A stretch of DNA of 64,000 nt from Halobacillus_A sp043497005 (GTDB taxonomy: Bacteria; Bacillota; Bacilli; Bacillales; Halobacillaceae), in contig NZ_JBIEKE010000002.1 in assembly GCF_043497005.1 (NCBI RefSeq), positions 124,001 to 188,000 on the forward strand, read 5' to 3'. This document shows, one piece after another, positions 15,392 through 24,368 of this stretch; the stretch's first letter is position 1; the number at the start of each line of letters is the position of its first letter. The notes under the pieces are model-generated. The model did not search any database, was not told the DNA's origin, and saw only the letters and a list, made by a program, of their open reading frames with translations. A program made the position numbers and the translations under genes.

Positions 15392-16678
15392 ATGTCAGCA
15401 AAGTGGGAAAAAAAAGAAGGTAATCAGGGTACACTTACTGTAGAAGTGCCTGCTGAAGACTTTAACAAAGCTTTAGATGAAGCATTTAAGAAGGTAGTAA
15501 AACAGGTTCAGGTACCAGGTTTCCGTAAAGGTAAAGTACCTCGTAAACTATTTGAACAGCGTTTTGGTGTTGAATCTCTTTATCAAGATGCGATTGATAT
15601 CGTACTTCCAAAGGCTTACTCCGATGCTGTTGAAGAAACTGGAATCGAGCCAGTTGATCGTCCTGAAGTTGACGTAGAGCAAATTGAAAAAGGTCAACCT
15701 CTTGTATTCACAGCTGATGTTATTGTTAAACCTGAAGTGAAGCTTGGAGACTACAAAGGTCTTACGTATGAAGAACAAAGCACAGAAGTTTCAGATGAAG
15801 ATGTTGAAAATGAACTTAAACAACAGCAAGAACGCCAGGCTGAACTAGTTGTAAAGGAAGAAGGAAAAGTAGAAGATGGCGACACAGTTGTTATGGATTT
15901 TGAAGGCTTCGTTGATGGCGAAGCATTCGAAGGCGGTCAAGCTGATAACTACTCTCTGGAAATCGGTTCTGGATCTTTTATACCTGGCTTTGAAGAACAA
16001 CTTATCGGTAAAGCTACTGGCGAAGAAGCAGACGTTCAAGTAACGTTCCCTGAAGAGTACCATGCAGAAGACCTTGCTGGTAAAGAAGCTACTTTTAAAG
16101 TTAAAATTCACGAAGTTAAAGGGAAAGAACTTCCTGAGCTTGACGACGAATTTGCTAAAGATGTGGACGAAGAAGTTGAATCTTTAGATGAACTTAAAAA
16201 GAAAACACGTGAACGTTTAGAAGAGCAGAAGAAAACTGATGCTGAAAATCAAAAGCGTGATACTCTAGTGCAAAAGGCTTCTGAAAATGCAGAAGTTGAA
16301 ATTCCACAAGCCATGGTCGATACAGAGCTTGACCGCATGGTTAGTGAATTTGAACAACGTCTTCAAATGCAAGGCATGACAAAAGACATGTACTTCCAGT
16401 TTACTGGTCAAGACGAAGATGCTTTACGCGAGCAAATGCAAGAGGATGCTGGCAAGCGTGTGAAGACAAACTTAACACTTGAAGCTATCGCTGAAGCAGA
16501 GAATGTGGAAGCTAACGAAGAAGACGTTAATGCTGAACTAGAAAACATGGCTTCTATGTACCAGACAGATGTTGCACAGTTAACTCAAATGCTTGGTGGC
16601 AATACTGATATGGTGAAAGAGGATCTTAAAGTACGTAAAGCAATAGACGTATTAGCTGAAAATAGTCAAGCTGAATAA
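15392..16678 (+). CDS. tig: Trigger factor
   Basis: Ribosome-bound peptidyl-prolyl isomerase and folding chaperone. It has 428 residues, the usual length. The N-terminal ribosome-binding domain has the GFRKGKVPR signature (about 45-53). The FKBP-type isomerase domain lies at about 160-245 (GDTVVMDFEGFVDGE), and a long helical, very acidic C-terminal chaperone domain follows. ATG 15392 has TTGGAGGG upstream. Followed by a strong terminator, so expressed separately from clpX. Confidence 0.98.
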   Translation: MSAKWEKKEGNQGTLTVEVPAEDFNKALDEAFKKVVKQVQVPGFRKGKVPRKLFEQRFGVESLYQDAIDIVLPKAYSDAVEETGIEPVDRPEVDVEQIEKGQPLVFTADVIVKPEVKLGDYKGLTYEEQSTEVSDEDVENELKQQQERQAELVVKEEGKVEDGDTVVMDFEGFVDGEAFEGGQADNYSLEIGSGSFIPGFEEQLIGKATGEEADVQVTFPEEYHAEDLAGKEATFKVKIHEVKGKELPELDDEFAKDVDEEVESLDELKKKTRERLEEQKKTDAENQKRDTLVQKASENAEVEIPQAMVDTELDRMVSEFEQRLQMQGMTKDMYFQFTGQDEDALREQMQEDAGKRVKTNLTLEAIAEAENVEANEEDVNAELENMASMYQTDVAQLTQMLGGNTDMVKEDLKVRKAIDVLAENSQAE

Positions 16679-16685
16679 TAAGTCT

Positions 16686-16727
16686 AGAAGACAAGGAGCA
16701 ACTGCCCTTGTCTTCTCCTATATTTTT
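16686..16727 (+). terminator. tig terminator
   Basis: AGAAGACAAGG (16686-16696) pairs perfectly with 16706-16716, nine-base loop, T-rich tail. Confidence 0.85.
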
Positions 16728-16884
16728 CATTCCTAAGGTAAGATGAATGAATCTCTCTTGTTTTTACATATACTAACCATGTACCTATTATTTGACTTAT
16801 ATTCGATATGTCTACATAATGAGGTTGATGTAATAGTAAATGCACACCTCTATATAGGTATTGCTTTTTTGTTATTAGTTAATC

Positions 16885-16893
16885 TGGTATGAT
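16885..16893 (+). promoter_or_regulatory. Possible clpX promoter (extended -10)
   Basis: TGGTATGAT is an extended -10 element about 84 bp before clpX. No -35 box lies at the standard spacing. No CtsR-type operator repeat is visible in the tig-clpX interval. Confidence 0.35.
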
Positions 16894-16976
16894 GGGCAAA
16901 AGACACGAATGCACAACAGCCAAGGTTGATTTTCGTAGTCGCAGCTATTGCGTCATTTTATAAAGGGGTGAATGGT

Positions 16977-18254
16977 ATGTTTAAATTTAATGAAGAAAAA
17001 GGTCAGCTTAAATGCTCATTTTGCGGAAAAAGCCAAGAACAAGTTCGTAAGTTAGTAGCTGGTCCTGGCGTTTATATATGTGACGAATGTATTGAATTAT
17101 GTACTGAAATTGTAGAAGAAGAGCTCGGCAATGAAGAGGAAGTGGAATTTAAAGAAGTTCCAAAGCCACAAGAGATTCGCAGCATTTTAAATGACTATGT
17201 AATTGGTCAGGATCAAGCGAAAAAGAACTTATCTGTGGCTGTTTACAATCACTACAAGCGTATTAATTCCGGTGTTAAAAATGATGATGTAGAACTTGCA
17301 AAAAGTAACATTCTTATGCTTGGACCAACAGGCAGCGGTAAAACATTACTTGCTCAGACATTGGCCCGCATTTTAAATGTGCCGTTTGCCATTGCAGATG
17401 CTACATCACTAACAGAAGCTGGTTATGTTGGTGAAGATGTAGAGAATATTCTTCTAAAACTTATCCAAGCAGCAGATTATGATGTTGAGAAAGCAGAAAA
17501 AGGCATTATTTATATCGATGAAATTGATAAGGTTGCTCGAAAGTCTGAAAATCCTTCAATTACTCGTGATGTTTCAGGTGAAGGTGTACAGCAAGCATTG
17601 CTTAAAATTCTTGAAGGTACGCAAGCCAGTGTTCCTCCTCAAGGAGGAAGAAAGCATCCTCATCAAGAATTTATTCAAATTGATACAACAAATGTACTCT
17701 TCATTGTTGGAGGAGCGTTTGATGGTATCGAACAAATTATCAAACGTCGTTTAGGTAAGAAAGTTATTGGCTTTGGCGCAGGTCAACCGGATGTAGAAGC
17801 AGAGAAAAGTGAGCTTCTTACAAAAGTGCTTCCTGAGGACCTGTTAAGCTATGGCCTTATTCCGGAATTTATTGGACGTCTGCCTGTCATTGGAAGTCTT
17901 GAACAATTAGATGAGGAAGCCCTTGTCGAGATTCTAACTGCACCTAAAAACGCTCTTGTTAAACAGTATCAGAAGCTTCTTCAGATTGACCACGTAGAAT
18001 TAGAATTTGAAGAAGATGCTTTACGGGAAATTGCACGGCTAGCGATTGAACGTAAAACGGGAGCACGTGGGTTGCGTTCCATTATCGAAGGAATTATGCT
18101 TGACGTCATGTATGAACTGCCTTCTCGTGATGATATTGAGAAATGTATTATTACGAAGGATACCGTTAAAGAAGAAAGCAGTTATCCTAAGTTAATTCTA
18201 ACCGATGGAACAGTGGAAGATGAGAATAAAGAAACTCCGAAAGAAAGTGCTTAA
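16977..18254 (+). CDS. clpX: ATP-dependent protease unfoldase ClpX
   Basis: AAA+ unfoldase that feeds substrates to ClpP. It has 425 residues. The N-terminal zinc-binding domain has C-S-F-C-G-K and C-D-E-C pairs (about 11-40). The AAA module has Walker A GPTGSGKT, pore loop GYVGED, Walker B IIYIDEIDK and sensor motifs through GARGLRS. The IGF loop for docking on ClpP is present as VIGFGAG. The frame extends upstream, but ATG 16977 is preceded by AGGGGTG and begins the conserved MFKFNEEKGQLKCSFCGK. In B. subtilis lonB lies between clpX and lonA; here no gene does. Confidence 0.97.
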   Translation: MFKFNEEKGQLKCSFCGKSQEQVRKLVAGPGVYICDECIELCTEIVEEELGNEEEVEFKEVPKPQEIRSILNDYVIGQDQAKKNLSVAVYNHYKRINSGVKNDDVELAKSNILMLGPTGSGKTLLAQTLARILNVPFAIADATSLTEAGYVGEDVENILLKLIQAADYDVEKAEKGIIYIDEIDKVARKSENPSITRDVSGEGVQQALLKILEGTQASVPPQGGRKHPHQEFIQIDTTNVLFIVGGAFDGIEQIIKRRLGKKVIGFGAGQPDVEAEKSELLTKVLPEDLLSYGLIPEFIGRLPVIGSLEQLDEEALVEILTAPKNALVKQYQKLLQIDHVELEFEEDALREIARLAIERKTGARGLRSIIEGIMLDVMYELPSRDDIEKCIITKDTVKEESSYPKLILTDGTVEDENKETPKESA

Positions 18255-18293
18255 ACAGCCAACTCTTAGGGCAATTTAATCTTTATTTAAAGA

Positions 18294-18331
18294 CCGCGCT
18301 GCGAATAATTGTAGCGCGGTTTCTGTTTTAC
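18294..18331 (+). terminator. clpX terminator
   Basis: ACCGCGCT (18294-18301) pairs with AGCGCGGT (18314-18321), followed by a T-rich tail interrupted by C and G. Confidence 0.75.
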
Positions 18332-18490
18332 ATAACTGTTTTGTTGGCATGATAATGCTGCTCCGTGTTTATAATAAAACTAAGCTTTACGAATGTAACC
18401 GCAGGCTTTTGACCTATTCCTTACGTTTTACTTTCTTATTAGATTTCTATATGATTAACTTACAATTCGCATTATTTGGAGGTGCACACT

Positions 18491-20821
18491 TTGTCTGAAA
18501 AACATAATTTTAAGCTTCCCCTCCTTCCTCTAAGAGGTCTTTTAGTGTACCCTTCGATGGTACTGCACCTTGATGTAGGTCGTGATAAATCGGTCAATGC
18601 TCTAGAACAAGCAATGATTGATGATAATCAAATTTTTCTTGTATCTCAAAAAGAAGTAAATATTGATGATCCTTCAACTAGTGATATGTACGAAATTGGT
18701 ACGGTAGCGCGAGTGAAGCAAATGGTAAAACTCCCTAATGGTACAAATCGAGTGTTGGTCGAAGGTCTTTTTCGAGCAACCGTTGACCATATCGAAGAAG
18801 GCGAGACATACTACGAAGCTGATATTACGAAACTTGAAGATATCTATGAAGATCGAAATGAAGAAGAGGCGCTTATGCGTACGCTTCTTAGCCAGTTTGA
18901 GCAGTATGTAAAAGTATCTAAGAAAGTAAGTAAAGAAACGTTTAATACTGTAGCTGATGTAGAGTCACCGGGACACTTGGCTGATTTAATTACTTCTCAT
19001 TTACCTATAAAAATTAAAGATAAACAGAAAGTACTTGAAATTCCTCATGTTAAACAGCGATTAAAACACTTAATTGAATTAATTGGGAATGAAAGAGACG
19101 TACTTCAAATTGAACAAAAGATTGGCCAGCGTGTGAAGAAGTCAATGGAGAAGACACAAAAAGAATATTACCTTCGTGAACAGATGAAGGCCATTCAAAA
19201 TGAATTAGGCGATAAAGATGGAAAAACAGGTGAAGTCAGTGAGCTTCGGAAAAAAATTCAAGAATCACAAATGCCGGAGCGTGTACTTAAAGTAGCAGAA
19301 AAAGAACTGGGGAGATATGAAAAAGTTCCTCAAAGCTCTGCAGAAAGCTCAGTTATTCGTAATTATATCGAATGGCTTGTGTCTTTACCTTGGGCAGAAG
19401 AAACAGAAGATAATTTAGATGTTAATCATGCTGAAACGATTTTAGATGAAGATCATTATGGTTTAGAAAAGGTTAAGGAACGCGTCCTAGAATATTTAGC
19501 TGTTCAACAGCTGACTCAATCCATTAAAGGACCTATCTTATGTTTGGTTGGACCACCAGGAGTGGGAAAAACTTCTTTGGCTAAGTCAATCGCACGAGCC
19601 ATTAACCGTAAATTTGTCAGGGTTTCTCTTGGCGGTGTCCGTGATGAGGCTGAAATCCGCGGGCATAGAAGGACGTACATTGGAGCCATGCCTGGTCGAA
19701 TTATTCAAGGAATGAAACGGGCAGAAACAATTAATCCAGTTTTTTTACTTGATGAAATTGATAAAATGGCGAGTGACTTTCGCGGTGATCCCTCTTCAGC
19801 TATGCTTGAAGTATTAGATCCTGAGCAAAATAGCACCTTTAGTGATCATTTTATTGAAGAACACTACGATCTTTCTAACGTTATGTTTGTTGCTACTGCA
19901 AATACAATGACTTCAATACCAGGCCCTCTATTGGATCGTATGGAGGTTATATCAATTGCTGGATATACGGAAGTGGAAAAACTTCATATTGCGAAAGAAC
20001 ATTTGCTTCCAAAACAAATTAAAGAGAACGGATTAACGAAAAGTAAGGTTCAATTTAAAGATGAAGCCCTATTAAAATTAATTCGGATGTATACTCGAGA
20101 AGCTGGGGTGCGTAATTTAGAACGTCAGTTAGCCGGTGTGTGCCGGAAGGCGGCTAAAATCATTGTCTCAGGAGAGAAAAAGCGCGTTGTCGTTACAGCG
20201 AAGCAGCTAGAAGAGCTGATAGGACGTCCTAAGTTCCGTTATGGTCAGGCGGAGCTTGAGGATCAAATAGGGGCAGCTACTGGTCTTGCTTACACAGCTG
20301 CTGGAGGAGATACCTTATCTATTGAAGTCTCCATTTATCCAGGTAAAGGAAATCTTACCCTTACAGGTAAACTAGGCGACGTAATGAAGGAATCTGCTCA
20401 GGCTGCCTTTAGCTATATAAGATCTAGAGCAGACGATTTAAAAATTGACCGTGATTTTGTCGAAAAAAATGACATTCATATCCATGTCCCAGAAGGAGCT
20501 ACGCCCAAAGATGGTCCCTCAGCAGGCATTACAATGGCTACCGCTTTAGTTTCAGCTTTAACAGGCAGAGCCGTGAAAAAGGAAGTAGGAATGACAGGTG
20601 AAATTACACTGCGAGGCCGGGTCCTCCCTATAGGCGGACTTAAGGAGAAATCGTTAAGCGCTCATAGAGCTGGTTTATCGAAAATCATTATTCCGTCAGA
20701 TAATGAAAAGGATTTAGAAGACATTCCGGAGAGTGTACGTGACGGACTTACATTTATCCCTGTTAAACATTTAGATGAAGTGCTAGAGCAAGCATTAACG
20801 GAGAATGGCTATGAAGGTTAA
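18491..20821 (+). CDS. lonA: ATP-dependent protease LonA
   Basis: Cytoplasmic AAA+ serine protease. It has 776 residues (774 in B. subtilis). The N-terminal substrate domain (LPLLPLRGLLVYPSMVLHLD) is followed by a coiled-coil linker, Walker A GPPGVGKTS, Walker B FLLDEIDK, and a protease domain with the catalytic Ser in KDGPSAGI and the Lys in LKEKSLSAHRAG. The frame can start at TTG 18476, but TTG 18491 is chosen because GGAGGTG lies six bases before it. Its 3' end overlaps ysxC by 11 bases, so these two genes are co-translated. Confidence 0.97.
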   Translation: MSEKHNFKLPLLPLRGLLVYPSMVLHLDVGRDKSVNALEQAMIDDNQIFLVSQKEVNIDDPSTSDMYEIGTVARVKQMVKLPNGTNRVLVEGLFRATVDHIEEGETYYEADITKLEDIYEDRNEEEALMRTLLSQFEQYVKVSKKVSKETFNTVADVESPGHLADLITSHLPIKIKDKQKVLEIPHVKQRLKHLIELIGNERDVLQIEQKIGQRVKKSMEKTQKEYYLREQMKAIQNELGDKDGKTGEVSELRKKIQESQMPERVLKVAEKELGRYEKVPQSSAESSVIRNYIEWLVSLPWAEETEDNLDVNHAETILDEDHYGLEKVKERVLEYLAVQQLTQSIKGPILCLVGPPGVGKTSLAKSIARAINRKFVRVSLGGVRDEAEIRGHRRTYIGAMPGRIIQGMKRAETINPVFLLDEIDKMASDFRGDPSSAMLEVLDPEQNSTFSDHFIEEHYDLSNVMFVATANTMTSIPGPLLDRMEVISIAGYTEVEKLHIAKEHLLPKQIKENGLTKSKVQFKDEALLKLIRMYTREAGVRNLERQLAGVCRKAAKIIVSGEKKRVVVTAKQLEELIGRPKFRYGQAELEDQIGAATGLAYTAAGGDTLSIEVSIYPGKGNLTLTGKLGDVMKESAQAAFSYIRSRADDLKIDRDFVEKNDIHIHVPEGATPKDGPSAGITMATALVSALTGRAVKKEVGMTGEITLRGRVLPIGGLKEKSLSAHRAGLSKIIIPSDNEKDLEDIPESVRDGLTFIPVKHLDEVLEQALTENGYEG

Positions 20822-21398
20822 TCAAGCAGAGATTATTATTAGTGCTGCTAGTAAAAAACAATACCCATCTGAGCCAATTCCCGAGATTGCCCTGGCTGGT
20901 CGATCAAATGTTGGGAAATCATCCTTTATCAATAAAATGATTCAACGAAAAAATTTAGCGAGAACTTCTTCAAAACCTGGAAAGACACAAACATTGAATT
21001 TCTATCTCATCAACGAAAAGTTTCATTTTGTTGATGTACCTGGTTATGGTTATGCTAAAGTGTCAAAGAAAGAACGTGCAAAATGGGGAAAGATGATGGA
21101 GGAATATTTTGCCGAACGTGATCAATTACGTGCGACTGCTCTGGTGATTGATATTCGTCATAAACCTACTGAAGACGATTGTATGATGTACGATTATATA
21201 AAACACTTCGATTTACCTGTTATGGTTATCGCAACGAAACTAGATAAGATTAAAAAAGGACAGCGTAACAAGCAACTGCAATTGATCGCTACCACCCTTG
21301 AAATGGAAGAGGAAGATCAGCTCATACCGTTCTCATCTGAGACCGGTGAAGGTAAGGAAGTGGCGTGGAGATCCATGCTGTCTCATTTAAGGTTATAA
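20811..21398 (+). CDS. ysxC: Ribosome biogenesis GTPase YsxC (EngB)
   Basis: Essential GTPase for 50S ribosomal subunit assembly. It has 195 residues. The G motifs are G1 GRSNVGKSS, G3 DVPGYG, G4 TKLDK and G5 SSETG. Two ATG codons are possible. ATG 20811 is chosen because GGAG lies seven bases before it and the protein then begins MKV, like the B. subtilis protein. It starts inside the end of lonA, conserved with B. subtilis lonA-ysxC. Confidence 0.97.
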   Translation: MKVNQAEIIISAASKKQYPSEPIPEIALAGRSNVGKSSFINKMIQRKNLARTSSKPGKTQTLNFYLINEKFHFVDVPGYGYAKVSKKERAKWGKMMEEYFAERDQLRATALVIDIRHKPTEDDCMMYDYIKHFDLPVMVIATKLDKIKKGQRNKQLQLIATTLEMEEEDQLIPFSSETGEGKEVAWRSMLSHLRL

Positions 21399-21400
21399 GC

Positions 21401-21430
21401 AGCACCGCCCCTTAAGGGGTGGTGCTTTTT
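21401..21430 (+). terminator. lonA-ysxC terminator
   Basis: Eleven-bp stem (21401-21411 with 21416-21426), tetraloop TTAA, then five T. Confidence 0.92.
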
Positions 21431-21447
21431 AGGAGGTAAATATTCGA

Positions 21448-22163
21448 ATGTGTGAGAAAAAATTGTGGTAAAAGACTTATATAAGTCTTTTGGTAATCTG
21501 CCAGTACTGAAGAACATAAATTTTTCAGTTTATCAAAATGCGTTTGTTTAAGTGGAGCCAGCGGTTCTGGTAAAAGTACATTACTAGGGTGTTTGAATTT
21601 TTTAGAGATAATAGACAGCGGGAAAGTGAGCATACAGGAAAGTTCGTTTAAATAATATTCGTCAAAATATAGGTATGGTGTTTCAGCATTTAATTTATTT
21701 CCATACAAAAGAGTGATCGAAAATGTTACAGAAGCACTTATACACGTAAAAAAAGTGAAAAAGAAACAAGCAGAGAATGAAAGAAGAGCTCTTTTAAAAA
21801 AGTAGGTTTAGGAAATAAAGCCTATAAGTATCCTTCCAGATTGTCGGGAGGTCAACAACAAAGGGTTACGATAGCTCGAGCTTTAGCCATGAAACCAAAA
21901 GTTATGATGTTTGATGAACCTACTTCTGCCCTGGACCCGAACTTGTAGCTGAAGTTCTACAAACGATTAAAACGTTGGCGAAAGAAGGGATGCTCATGAT
22001 TGTCGTTACTCATGAGATGGGATTTGCTAGAGAGGTAGCTGATCGCGTTGTATACATACATGAAGGACAGATTGTAGAAGTAGGCAGTCCTGTCGAAGTC
22101 AATGTTATAAAAAACCTGAAAAAGCGGCGTAACAAGAGGGAACTGACAATAGAAAACGGATAA
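21448..22163 (+). pseudogene. Decayed amino-acid ABC transporter ATPase (GlnQ type)
   Basis: All the landmarks of a polar amino-acid ABC ATPase are readable in order but spread over different frames: VVKDLYKSFG near 21465, Walker A (SGASGSGKSTLLG) near 21553, Q-loop MVFQH near 21675, signature LSGGQQQR at about 21842, Walker B MMFDEPTSALDP near 21905 and the C-terminal VVTHEMGFAREVADRV near 21996. An in-frame stop follows the first block at 21550, and several further frameshifts separate the rest. Only the last 62 codons (21975-22163) are open without a break. An AGGAGGT site at 21431 precedes the remnant. No permease or binding-protein gene is adjacent. Confidence 0.88.
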
Positions 22164-22206
22164 AAACACCTCCCCCATGAAAAGCTTGCTTTTCATGGGG
22201 GAGGTG
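22160..22206 (-). terminator. Strong terminator of the minus-strand membrane protein gene
   Basis: A perfect 19-bp inverted repeat (22167-22185 with 22188-22206) with only two bases between the arms. Read on the minus strand it is followed by TTTTTA, a standard terminator tail. Read on the plus strand it has no T run. Confidence 0.8.
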
Positions 22207-22241
22207 GCAGCTGGGTCAGATTCAATCAACGCGAAAATTAA

Positions 22242-22724
22242 TTAAGAACGTTTCTTTAATAGATATACTCCTAAAATAACTAATATAATGGGCCAGTATT
22301 GTTCAATCCAGCTAATAAGAGTGTAAATAAAGCTGAACCAGCTGGGATTAGATGTGGAAAAAAATCCGAACCCAGTTATACCTAGTAATACTAGAGCAGG
22401 AAGGATACCTGATTTTGTTTTTATGTACTTCAATAAAAAAGCCAAGCCGACAATCATAGGATAAACTGCCCAATCATCAATCCAAAATGAATAGCGGTCT
22501 TTACTGTGAAAGTGAATCCCTAACCCGAGTAATATCACACCGGCAATAATATTTGAATAGTCTTTGGTCAGGTAACTATGCAGCAGGAAAGCAGCACCAA
22601 TTATAATTAAAATTGTAGGCCATGAGTAAAAAGCAGTGAAATAGGAAATATTTAGTTGGCGTAGCAGAAAATATAATCCTAAACCAATTAATAAGTAGCC
22701 AGCAAATGCATTTTGTTTTTTCAT
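22242..22724 (-). CDS. LiaI/LiaF-TM-like membrane protein
   Basis: A 160-residue protein made of about four to six hydrophobic segments in repeated units (GYLLIGLGLYFLLRQL, then WPTILIIIGAAFLL, WAVYPMIVGLAFLL and YWPIILVILGVYLL). This WP-I-L-I-G-L pattern is typical of LiaI/LiaF-like transmembrane modules (DUF5668). No soluble C-terminal LiaF domain is present. The start at 22724 is chosen over a longer frame because GGAGG lies upstream of it. A stand-alone gene transcribed towards the decayed ABC gene. Function unknown; a link to envelope stress is only suggested by the family. Confidence 0.75.
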   Translation of the reverse strand: MKKQNAFAGYLLIGLGLYFLLRQLNISYFTAFYSWPTILIIIGAAFLLHSYLTKDYSNIIAGVILLGLGIHFHSKDRYSFWIDDWAVYPMIVGLAFLLKYIKTKSGILPALVLLGITGFGFFSTSNPSWFSFIYTLISWIEQYWPIILVILGVYLLKKRS

Positions 22725-22847
22725 TGGTAAAATCCTCCAAAATACATACTTTCGAGTGATTATCTTGCGCAATTCGGCATGATTTGATATATTACAGACG
22801 GGTTATAATTTATACTCGTTCTAATTTGAAAATAACTTAATAAACAT

Positions 22848-22862
22848 TAATAATTATGATAA
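22848..22862 (+). promoter_or_regulatory. Candidate PerR box upstream of hemA
   Basis: TAATAATTATGATAA matches 12 of the 14 defined positions of the Per box (TTATAATnATTATAA). In B. subtilis PerR represses hemAXCDBL, which supports the assignment. The region is very AT-rich, so chance matches are easier here. A TATAAT at 22930-22935 is a possible -10 box downstream of it. Confidence 0.42.
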
Positions 22863-22980
22863 ATATATCCTAACATAAGGATTTCAAAATCTGTTCATAT
22901 TTTTCTCTTAGAATAGGGAATGCTCATGTTATAATAAGTGATATGTGATTAGATAGGAACGTTGAGATGGGGTGGATGGA

Positions 22981-24354
22981 ATGCATATTTTAACAATAGG
23001 CCTAAATTTTAAGACAGCCCCTGTGGAAATTCGAGAAAAGCTTACATTTTCCGAAGAGCAGCTTCCAGAGGCGATGATGAACTTGAATCGTCAAAAAAGC
23101 GTACTCGAAAATGTAATTATATCTACCTGCAATCGTACGGAGATTTATGCAGTGGTGGATCAGCTTCATACTGGACGTTACTATATCAAACAGTTTTTAG
23201 CGGACTGGTTTGATATAGATAAAGAAGATTTCTCTCCATTTCTTACGATTTATGAAGCAGATGGAGCAATGGAACATTTATTCCGTGTAACGTCTGGGCT
23301 TGATTCCATGGTGCTAGGTGAGACACAAATTTTAGGTCAGGTTAAGCAAGTCTTTCAAAAGGCGCAGCAGCTTAATACGAGTGGAACTATTTTTAACCAG
23401 TTGTTCAAGCAGGCTGTTACGACTGCCAAGAAAGGCCACAAAGATACAGGAATCGGTGAAAATGCTGTATCCGTTAGTTATGCGGCCGTAGAATTAGCAC
23501 GTAAAATATTTGGCGATCTTGTTCATAAGCATATTGTTATTATTGGTGCTGGCAAGATGGGCGAGCTTGCTGCAAAAAACTTACATGGTTCTGGAGTAAA
23601 AAAAGTTACAGTAATGAATAGAACGTTATCAAAAGCGCAAACGGTTGCTAAACAATTTAATGGACAAGCTACAACAATGGAAGATCTTAATCATGTATTA
23701 AAGGATGCAGATATAGTGATTAGTTCTACAGGTGCTTCCGGTTATGTTTTAACGAAAGAACAAATGGAGCCTGTTCATAAAAGCCGTAAAGGTAAACCGC
23801 TTTTCTTTGTTGATATTGCGGTACCGCGAGACCTTGATCCTGCAATGGAAAACTTGGACAGCGTGTTTTTATATGATATAGATGATCTACAAGGGATTGT
23901 TGATGCAAACCTGGCGGTTAGAAAACAAGCCGCGGAAGAGATTGGATTAATGATCGAGGCAGAAATTGTGGAGTTTAAAGAATGGCTTCAAACGATTGGG
24001 GTCGTCCCAGTGATTTCCGCTCTGCGTTCAAAAGCATTGAACATTCAATCAGAAACCATGGAGAGCATTGAACGAAAGATTCCAGATTTAACTGAGCGGG
24101 AAAAGAAAGTATTACGTAAGCACACGAAAAGCATTATTAATCAAATGCTTAAGGAACCAATCCTTCAAGCTAAAGAGTTAAGTGCCAAGCCTGAAGCAGA
24201 GGAATCTCTACGTCTGTTCACTCAAATCTTTGGTATTGAGGAAGAAGTAGAAAAGGAACTACATGAACAAGAGAAAAAAAACGAGAATATAGTAAAGTCA
24301 AATGATAAAGAAACTTTTTCCCTTCCCACACTTAGTAAGATTGTGAACTCTTAA
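22981..24354 (+). CDS. hemA: Glutamyl-tRNA reductase
   Basis: First committed enzyme of heme synthesis by the C5 pathway: reduces glutamyl-tRNA to glutamate-1-semialdehyde with NADPH. It has 457 residues. The catalytic Cys is at position 50 (STCNRTEIYAV), the NADPH-binding GAGKMGELAA follows in the middle, and a helical dimerisation domain is at the C-terminus. GTG 22972 is in frame, but ATG 22981 gives the conserved start MHIL and has GGGGTGG before it. First gene of the complete operon hemA-X-C-D-B-L. Confidence 0.97.
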   Translation: MHILTIGLNFKTAPVEIREKLTFSEEQLPEAMMNLNRQKSVLENVIISTCNRTEIYAVVDQLHTGRYYIKQFLADWFDIDKEDFSPFLTIYEADGAMEHLFRVTSGLDSMVLGETQILGQVKQVFQKAQQLNTSGTIFNQLFKQAVTTAKKGHKDTGIGENAVSVSYAAVELARKIFGDLVHKHIVIIGAGKMGELAAKNLHGSGVKKVTVMNRTLSKAQTVAKQFNGQATTMEDLNHVLKDADIVISSTGASGYVLTKEQMEPVHKSRKGKPLFFVDIAVPRDLDPAMENLDSVFLYDIDDLQGIVDANLAVRKQAAEEIGLMIEAEIVEFKEWLQTIGVVPVISALRSKALNIQSETMESIERKIPDLTEREKKVLRKHTKSIINQMLKEPILQAKELSAKPEAEESLRLFTQIFGIEEEVEKELHEQEKKNENIVKSNDKETFSLPTLSKIVNS

Positions 24355-24368
24355 GGGTGGAGACAGCC

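Noticed and set aside
16728..16976. CtsR operator before clpX
   Set aside because: No tandem heptad repeats of the CtsR type were found in the interval.
22160..22206. Hairpin as the end of an IS200/IS605-type element
   Set aside because: No transposase remnant and no second end nearby; its T run on the minus strand is explained by a terminator.
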